Positions 32,637 to 36,612 of a stretch of 36,612 nucleotides of DNA are shown in pieces. Source of the DNA: Comamonadaceae bacterium (GTDB taxonomy: Bacteria; Pseudomonadota; Gammaproteobacteria; Burkholderiales; Burkholderiaceae_C); contig PNMN01000003.1 of the NCBI GenBank assembly GCA_013823655.1, forward strand, positions 1 to 36,612. The letters are read 5' to 3'. The translations under genes and the position numbers were made by a program. The notes beneath the pieces were generated by a model. It was given only the letters and a program-made list of their open reading frames with translations, was not told the DNA's origin and searched no databases. Within the stretch, counting starts at the first letter, position 1. The number at the start of each line of letters is the position of its first letter.

Positions 32637-34313
32637 TCAATAGATGTCGTGCTGCGTGTTCCAGACGTTGAACTTGCCGGTCGGCGTGATCATGTCGGGG
32701 CTGGTGATCACCCTCTTGAGCTTCAGCGTCTTGTCGTCGTAGATCACGATGGCCGACTGGTCGGTCTTGCCACCCCACAGCGAGATCCAGACTTCGTCGC
32801 CCTTTTCGTTGTACTCCTGGTGCACGGCACGGCGCAGCGCCTTGGTCACCGGCAGGCCGGAGTCCTTGGCGACATCGATGCGAACCGGCGGCTTGCTCAG
32901 GTCGCGAATGTCAAACACATAGTTGACCTCGGCCATCTCGCGCTCGGGGTGCATCGGCATGTCGGCCCACAGGTGGTTCGATTTCGGATGCGTCTTGACG
33001 AACAGGTTGCCGGCACCGGGCATCTTCAGCTCTTGGACAACTTTCCAGTTGTACTGCTTGAACTTGGCGTGCTTCGGGTCGTCCGAAGGCGTCGAGATCA
33101 GCGACACCACCGGATCGCCCAGGTGGCCCGTGGCCCAGACTGGGCCGTACTGCGGGTGCATGAAGTTGGCGCCGCGTCCCGGGTGCGGGATCTTGGCGGT
33201 GTCGATCAGTGCCGCCAGCTTGCCGGTCTTGGTGTCCACCGCCGCGATCTTGTTCGAGGCGTTGGCCGCGACCAGGAAGTAGCGCTTGCTGGCGTCCCAG
33301 CCACCGTCATGCAGAAACTTGGCCGACTCGATTTTGGTCGTCTTCAGGTTCTTGATGTCGCTGTAGTCGACCAGCAGGATCATGCCGGTCTCCTTGATGT
33401 TCACCACCCACTCGGGCTTGATGTGCGAGGACACGATCGAGGCCACGCGCGGCTCCGGATGGTACTCGCCGTCGACCGTCATGCCGCGCGTGGAAACCAC
33501 TTTGAGAGGTTCCAGCGTGCCCCCGTCCATGATCGAGTACTGGGGCGGCCAGTAGCTGCCGCCGATCAGGTACTTGTCCTCGTAGCCCTTGAACTTGGAG
33601 GTGTCCACCGAGCGTGCGTCGGAGCCCATGCGGATGGTGGCGACCGTGGTCGGCTTCTCAAACCACATGTCAATCAGTGTCACCAGGCCATCGCGGCCCA
33701 CCGTGTAGACATAGCGGCCCGACAGCGACAGGCGCGAGATATGCACCGCGTAGCCGGTGTCCAGAATCTGCCAGATCTGCTTGGTGTCGCCGTCGATCAG
33801 CGCCAGCTTGCCGGTGTCGCGCAAGGTGGTGGCGAAAACGTTCTTCAAGTTGATGTTGTTCATCTGCTTGGTCGGACGCTGCGCCACCGGCACGATCAGC
33901 TTCCATGAATCCCGCATGTCTTTCAGGCTGAATTCGGGCGGGATCGGTGGCACCTGCTGGATGTAGCGCGCCATGATGTTGATCTCTTCCTTGCTCAGGA
34001 TGTCGTCATAGTTCACCATGCCGCCCTCGGTGCCCAGAGCAATGATTTTCTCCAGGCGCGCGGTGCCCAGTTTGAGCATGCCACCCTCCTGTACCGTGCC
34101 ATCGGGGGCCTTCTTGGACCACAGCGGCTCCAGGTTCTTGCCCGTCGCACCCTTGCGCAGCACACCGTGGCAGCCCGCGCAGCGCTCGAAGTAAATTTTC
34201 TTGCCCACCTCCTGCTCAGCTGCGCTCATGGGCGGTGCGGTCTGGCCGTAGGCCGAGAACGCGCTGACCAGCAGCGCGGCTGCAGCGACGAGGTTGAACT
34301 TGCCTGTCTTCAT
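32637..34313 (-). CDS. nirS: NirS, cytochrome cd1 nitrite reductase
   Basis: This 558-aa periplasmic enzyme reduces nitrite to NO. It has a signal peptide (cleavage near AYG-QTA), a cytochrome c domain with CAGCH at residues 45-49, and an eight-bladed heme d1 propeller. Catalytic-region histidines are visible (SSHIKPEW and PGRGANFMHPQYGPVWATGH). The C terminus GKFNVWNTQHDIY is typical. The ATG at 34313 has AAGGAG seven bases upstream. It is the first gene of nirS-nirT-nirB-cupredoxin, and its cofactor is made by the nir genes at 3.4-11 kb. Confidence 0.97.
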   Translation of the reverse strand: MKTGKFNLVAAAALLVSAFSAYGQTAPPMSAAEQEVGKKIYFERCAGCHGVLRKGATGKNLEPLWSKKAPDGTVQEGGMLKLGTARLEKIIALGTEGGMVNYDDILSKEEINIMARYIQQVPPIPPEFSLKDMRDSWKLIVPVAQRPTKQMNNINLKNVFATTLRDTGKLALIDGDTKQIWQILDTGYAVHISRLSLSGRYVYTVGRDGLVTLIDMWFEKPTTVATIRMGSDARSVDTSKFKGYEDKYLIGGSYWPPQYSIMDGGTLEPLKVVSTRGMTVDGEYHPEPRVASIVSSHIKPEWVVNIKETGMILLVDYSDIKNLKTTKIESAKFLHDGGWDASKRYFLVAANASNKIAAVDTKTGKLAALIDTAKIPHPGRGANFMHPQYGPVWATGHLGDPVVSLISTPSDDPKHAKFKQYNWKVVQELKMPGAGNLFVKTHPKSNHLWADMPMHPEREMAEVNYVFDIRDLSKPPVRIDVAKDSGLPVTKALRRAVHQEYNEKGDEVWISLWGGKTDQSAIVIYDDKTLKLKRVITSPDMITPTGKFNVWNTQHDIY

Positions 34314-34429
34314 GAAAGAACTCCTTGTATGTTTCGCGCAGCCGGCCCCGTGTTGACGCGAGGCTCGCTGGCGGCTGCATTGCCATGGTGCGAGCGAGGG
34401 CATCGTGCGCTTGGGGGAGTTCTCTGTCC

Positions 34430-34443
34430 TTGAACTGGTTCAA
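34430..34443 (-). promoter_or_regulatory. FNR/DNR-like palindrome upstream of nirS
   Basis: TTGAA-CTGG-TTCAA has perfectly symmetric 5-bp arms and lies 117 bases upstream of the nirS ATG. A weak -10-like CACGAT is at 34402-34407 (- strand), at the spacing expected for an activator at -41.5. The remaining sequence of the 34314-34599 gap shows no gene. Confidence 0.6.
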
Positions 34444-34599
34444 GACTGTTGCCGCTGACCAAAACCGTGCGGAACCGACGCCGGTGTTTGACCGGCGCTG
34501 TGTCATCTCTGTCTGAGTGTGGGTGCTCTGCGCAGGAGGTTCAGGACGCCTGCGCAGACGGTGGTGCCAACGCACTGCCGAAGCCGTTCGACAGCTTCA

Positions 34600-34618
34600 A
34601 AAAACCCAGCGCTGGGTC
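34600..34618 (-). terminator. Rho-independent terminator after the ctaA-sco genes
   Basis: On the - strand, ACCCAGC directly followed by GCTGGGT forms a hairpin and is followed by six T (34605-34600). It lies about 46 bases after the SCO stop and separates this unit from nirS. Confidence 0.6.
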
Positions 34619-34631
34619 AAATTCAGCGGTA

Positions 34632-34655
34632 CCCGGTCGGACTGGACCGACCGGG
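34632..34655 (-). terminator. 9-bp inverted repeat downstream of sco (stem-loop)
   Basis: CCCGGTCGG and CCGACCGGG flank a 6-base loop (ACTGGA) within 10 bases of the SCO stop. No T-run follows directly. It may act together with the adjacent terminator or protect the mRNA 3' end. Confidence 0.45.
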
Positions 34656-34664
34656 CCGCGCCAC

Positions 34665-35291
34665 TCACTGCGCCAGCAGTTTCTTCACGTCGTCAGCCAG
34701 CACCTGCGCGCCGCTGTTGTAGCGGTGGTACAGGCGGATGCGACCCTGCGGGTCGTACACGTAGCTGCCAGCCGAGTGATCCACGGTGTAGCTGGTGGGC
34801 GTGGGGCCATCCACTTTCTTGTAGTAAATCCCGTAGCTCTTGGCCAGTGCCGGCAAGTCCTCAGGCGCGGCGTACAAAGCGAGAAAGCTGGGGTCAAAGC
34901 TGGCCATGTACTGCTTCATGATCTCAGGCGTGTCACGCTCCGGATCGACGCTGATGAACAGGCCTTGCAAACGCTCCCCATCGGCACCCAGCAGGCGCCG
35001 GGCCTCGGCCAGCTCGCCCATCGCTGTGGGGCAGACATCCGGACACTGGGTGAAGCCAAAAAACACCACCACCACCTTGCCCTTGAAGTCGGCCAGGGTG
35101 CGCGGCTGGCCGTTGTGGTCGGTCAGGGAGAAACCGGTGGCGTAGGTGGCGCCGGAGATGTCGATGCCCGAGAAAACCGCCTTGGAGGGCCGCTCGGTGC
35201 AGCCGCTCAGCGTCAGCCAGCCGAGCGCGCCAAGGGTGACGCCCAACACGGTGCGGCGGGTGCAAGTCGGGTCGAAGGTTGCAAGGGACAT
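34665..35291 (-). CDS. SCO1/SenC copper chaperone, lipoprotein (housekeeping-type copy)
   Basis: This 208-aa protein has a lipobox (LTLSGC) after an Arg-containing leader (CTRRTVLG), a thioredoxin fold, the copper motif TQCPDVCPT (C-x3-C) and the conserved His in YTVDHSAGSYVYD. It delivers copper to the CuA site of cytochrome oxidase. It follows ctaA, the usual Burkholderiales order except that ctaB is missing in between. The ATG at 35291 is chosen; upstream in-frame ATGs give a leader without family features. Confidence 0.9.
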   Translation of the reverse strand: MSLATFDPTCTRRTVLGVTLGALGWLTLSGCTERPSKAVFSGIDISGATYATGFSLTDHNGQPRTLADFKGKVVVVFFGFTQCPDVCPTAMGELAEARRLLGADGERLQGLFISVDPERDTPEIMKQYMASFDPSFLALYAAPEDLPALAKSYGIYYKKVDGPTPTSYTVDHSAGSYVYDPQGRIRLYHRYNSGAQVLADDVKKLLAQ

Positions 35292-35399
35292 GGCATTCAG
35301 GGGGCGTGATGAACCGTCAGCGCGGCGAACAGCAACGGGCATCCGATGACAGGCAGGACCACGGCACGGGTGGCGGGGGAGCGGTGCTCATCGGGCTCG
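35292..35399 (-). other. 108-bp gap between ctaA and sco where ctaB is normally found; possible ctaB remnant
   Basis: On the - strand an ATG at 35391, eight bases after the ctaA stop, opens MSTAPPPPVP, like a CtaB N terminus. In another frame PLLFAALTVHH precedes a stop 6 bases before the sco ATG and resembles the usual CtaB C-terminal LLFAALLVDH. This would fit an internal deletion of ctaB. The matches are short and may be chance. Confidence 0.3.
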
Positions 35400-36542
35400 T
35401 CAGGACATGCTGGATCGGAAGGTGCGAGAACGGGCATGGGCCGCGTGGCTGTCAGACAGGGCGCCGGTCATGACGATGATCAGTGCGGCGGCCCCGGCCG
35501 TGTGCCCCACAGCGGCCAGCAGCGGCCATTCAAGCACCACGGTGGTCAGACCGCTGGCGAGCTGCCACAAGGCCAGTGCCAGCAAGGCGTACGCGGTGTT
35601 GCGCATGCCGGGCACCGACCACAAACGCCAGGCCAGCCAGATCAGGGCGGCCAGAACCACGTAGGCCGCCAGGCGGTGAACGTAATGAATGGCGGTGAGC
35701 GCGGAGAACGGGATCGCATCGCCCGAGCGGTCCTGCCCGAGTTCGCGCCACAGCGAGAAGCCGGTCCGGAAATCCATCGATGGCCACCAACTGCCCTGGC
35801 AAGTGGGGAAGTCCATGCAGGCGAGCACCGCGTAGTTGGTGCTGACCCAGCCACCCAGCGCGATCTGCAGCCACAGCAAGGCAAACACCCACCACAGCGC
35901 GAGGCGGGTGCCACGCTGGATCGGCACCGAATCCGGTCGGGCCGGATCGGCCCTGGCATAGCCCGCCGACTGGAATCGCAACAGCGCCAGCAACGCCATG
36001 CCGCCCAGCAGGTGCAGGGTGACCATGGCCGGAAACAGCTTCATCGTCACAGTGAGGGCCCCGAACGCGCCCTGTACACAGACCCAGATCAGCGTGAATG
36101 CGGGCCACCCAAACGACACCGCCAAGTGGCGCCGCTCCCGCCAGCTCACGGCGGCCAGCACCACGATCAGCACGCCCACGGCGGTGGCGAGGTAGCGGTG
36201 AATCATTTCGATCCAGGCCTTGGTGAAGGTGACTGGACCGGTGGGCATGGCCTCTTGCGCCGCGCTGATGGCCGCACTGGCACCGACCGGGCTGGCACTG
36301 CCGTAGCAGCCGGGCCAGTCGGGGCAACCCAGGCCGGAATCGGTCAGTCGCGTGAAGGCGCCAAACACCACCAGATCAAAGGTGAGGAACAGCGTGAGCA
36401 GCGTGAGCACGCGCAGGCGCTGAACGGTCGGCGCGTGGCGGTTGCGCAACCACACCCAGGCCAGCGGTCCGAGCGCGATCACCACGCCCAGCAGCATCAG
36501 GCGGGCCATGGGAGTCAGGTCGTAGAGCGGCTGCGTTTCCAT
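35400..36542 (-). CDS. ctaA: CtaA/COX15-type heme A synthase (canonical copy)
   Basis: This 380-aa eight-helix membrane protein converts heme O to heme A. It has all four ligand histidines (EMIHRYLA, TLHLLGG, HYVHRLAAY, AVGHTAG), the first Cys pair (DSGLGCPDWPGCYG) and a second pair in LACMDFPTC. The ATG at 36542 (METQPLYDLTP) has GGAG upstream. The 70 bases upstream to the window edge show no complete gene. It contrasts with the divergent copy at 11044-12024, in which one His is Asn. Confidence 0.92.
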   Translation of the reverse strand: METQPLYDLTPMARLMLLGVVIALGPLAWVWLRNRHAPTVQRLRVLTLLTLFLTFDLVVFGAFTRLTDSGLGCPDWPGCYGSASPVGASAAISAAQEAMPTGPVTFTKAWIEMIHRYLATAVGVLIVVLAAVSWRERRHLAVSFGWPAFTLIWVCVQGAFGALTVTMKLFPAMVTLHLLGGMALLALLRFQSAGYARADPARPDSVPIQRGTRLALWWVFALLWLQIALGGWVSTNYAVLACMDFPTCQGSWWPSMDFRTGFSLWRELGQDRSGDAIPFSALTAIHYVHRLAAYVVLAALIWLAWRLWSVPGMRNTAYALLALALWQLASGLTTVVLEWPLLAAVGHTAGAAALIIVMTGALSDSHAAHARSRTFRSSMS

Positions 36543-36612
36543 GTCAGTTGCTCCACCGCGCTGCGCGCGACCCGTGGCACATGAAACGGTCCAACCCAGG
36601 GGCACCGCCGGA

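Noticed and set aside
1-36612. CRISPR arrays, tRNA or rRNA genes, insertion sequence transposases, phage genes
   Set aside because: No regularly spaced repeats, recognisable RNA genes or transposase/integrase-like proteins were noticed. A dedicated RNA gene scan was not possible.

Overview
The window is GC-rich with tightly packed, often overlapping genes. It looks like the chromosome of a denitrifying betaproteobacterium, most likely Burkholderiales and perhaps Comamonadaceae. That placement is inferred from protein style, an Fds-type formate dehydrogenase, a nirS-nirT-nirB order and a CCCCCCGAGGGGG-type mini-repeat; no database search was possible.

Layout: (1) 1-3360, + strand: the end of fdsB and all of fdsA, NAD-linked formate dehydrogenase. 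(2) 3452-9950, - strand: nirC-nirF-nirDL-nirG-nirH-nirJ-nirN, the heme d1 assembly operon, with nirE divergent at 10193-11059. (3) 11044-12024, - strand: a divergent CtaA-like protein that lacks one expected heme-ligand histidine. (4) 12301-22200, + strand: an unusual respiratory operon. It holds a 57-aa membrane peptide, a CuA subunit II, a heme-copper subunit I whose active-site Tyr is replaced by Gln, ctaB, a SCO/SenC protein, a cytochrome b-ferredoxin-MvhD fusion, a one-helix periplasmic protein, a second very divergent heme-copper subunit I (Tyr to Phe, His-His to His-Asp), and a cytochrome b-[2Fe-2S]-flavin reductase fusion. (5) 22222-23759: two tandem Crp/Fnr regulators of DNR/NnrR type. 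(6) 23891-30400, - strand: ccmABCDEFG and a ccmH-ccmI fusion for cytochrome c maturation, with a nirH-like 3' fragment just downstream. (7) 30590-34313, - strand: nirS-nirT-nirB-cupredoxin. (8) 34665-36542, - strand: a second SCO and a canonical CtaA, with ctaB missing between them.

How it fits together: nirE and the nirC-N operon make heme d1 for NirS, which reduces nitrite to NO. NirT, NirB and the cupredoxin are candidate electron carriers, and Ccm attaches their c-hemes. No canonical norCB or norZ is visible. NO removal is therefore plausibly the job of the 12.3-22.2 kb operon, whose two heme-copper subunits lack the oxygen-reductase tyrosine. FNR/DNR-like 14-bp boxes lie upstream of nirE, the 12.3 kb operon, ccmA and nirS, which suggests one regulon controlled by the tandem regulators.

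The most novel element is the 16767-22200 segment. Two paralogous diheme cytochrome b modules, each fused to a different soluble electron-input module (2x[4Fe-4S]+MvhD, or [2Fe-2S]+FAD/NAD(P)H), flank a heme-copper protein with an altered metal site.
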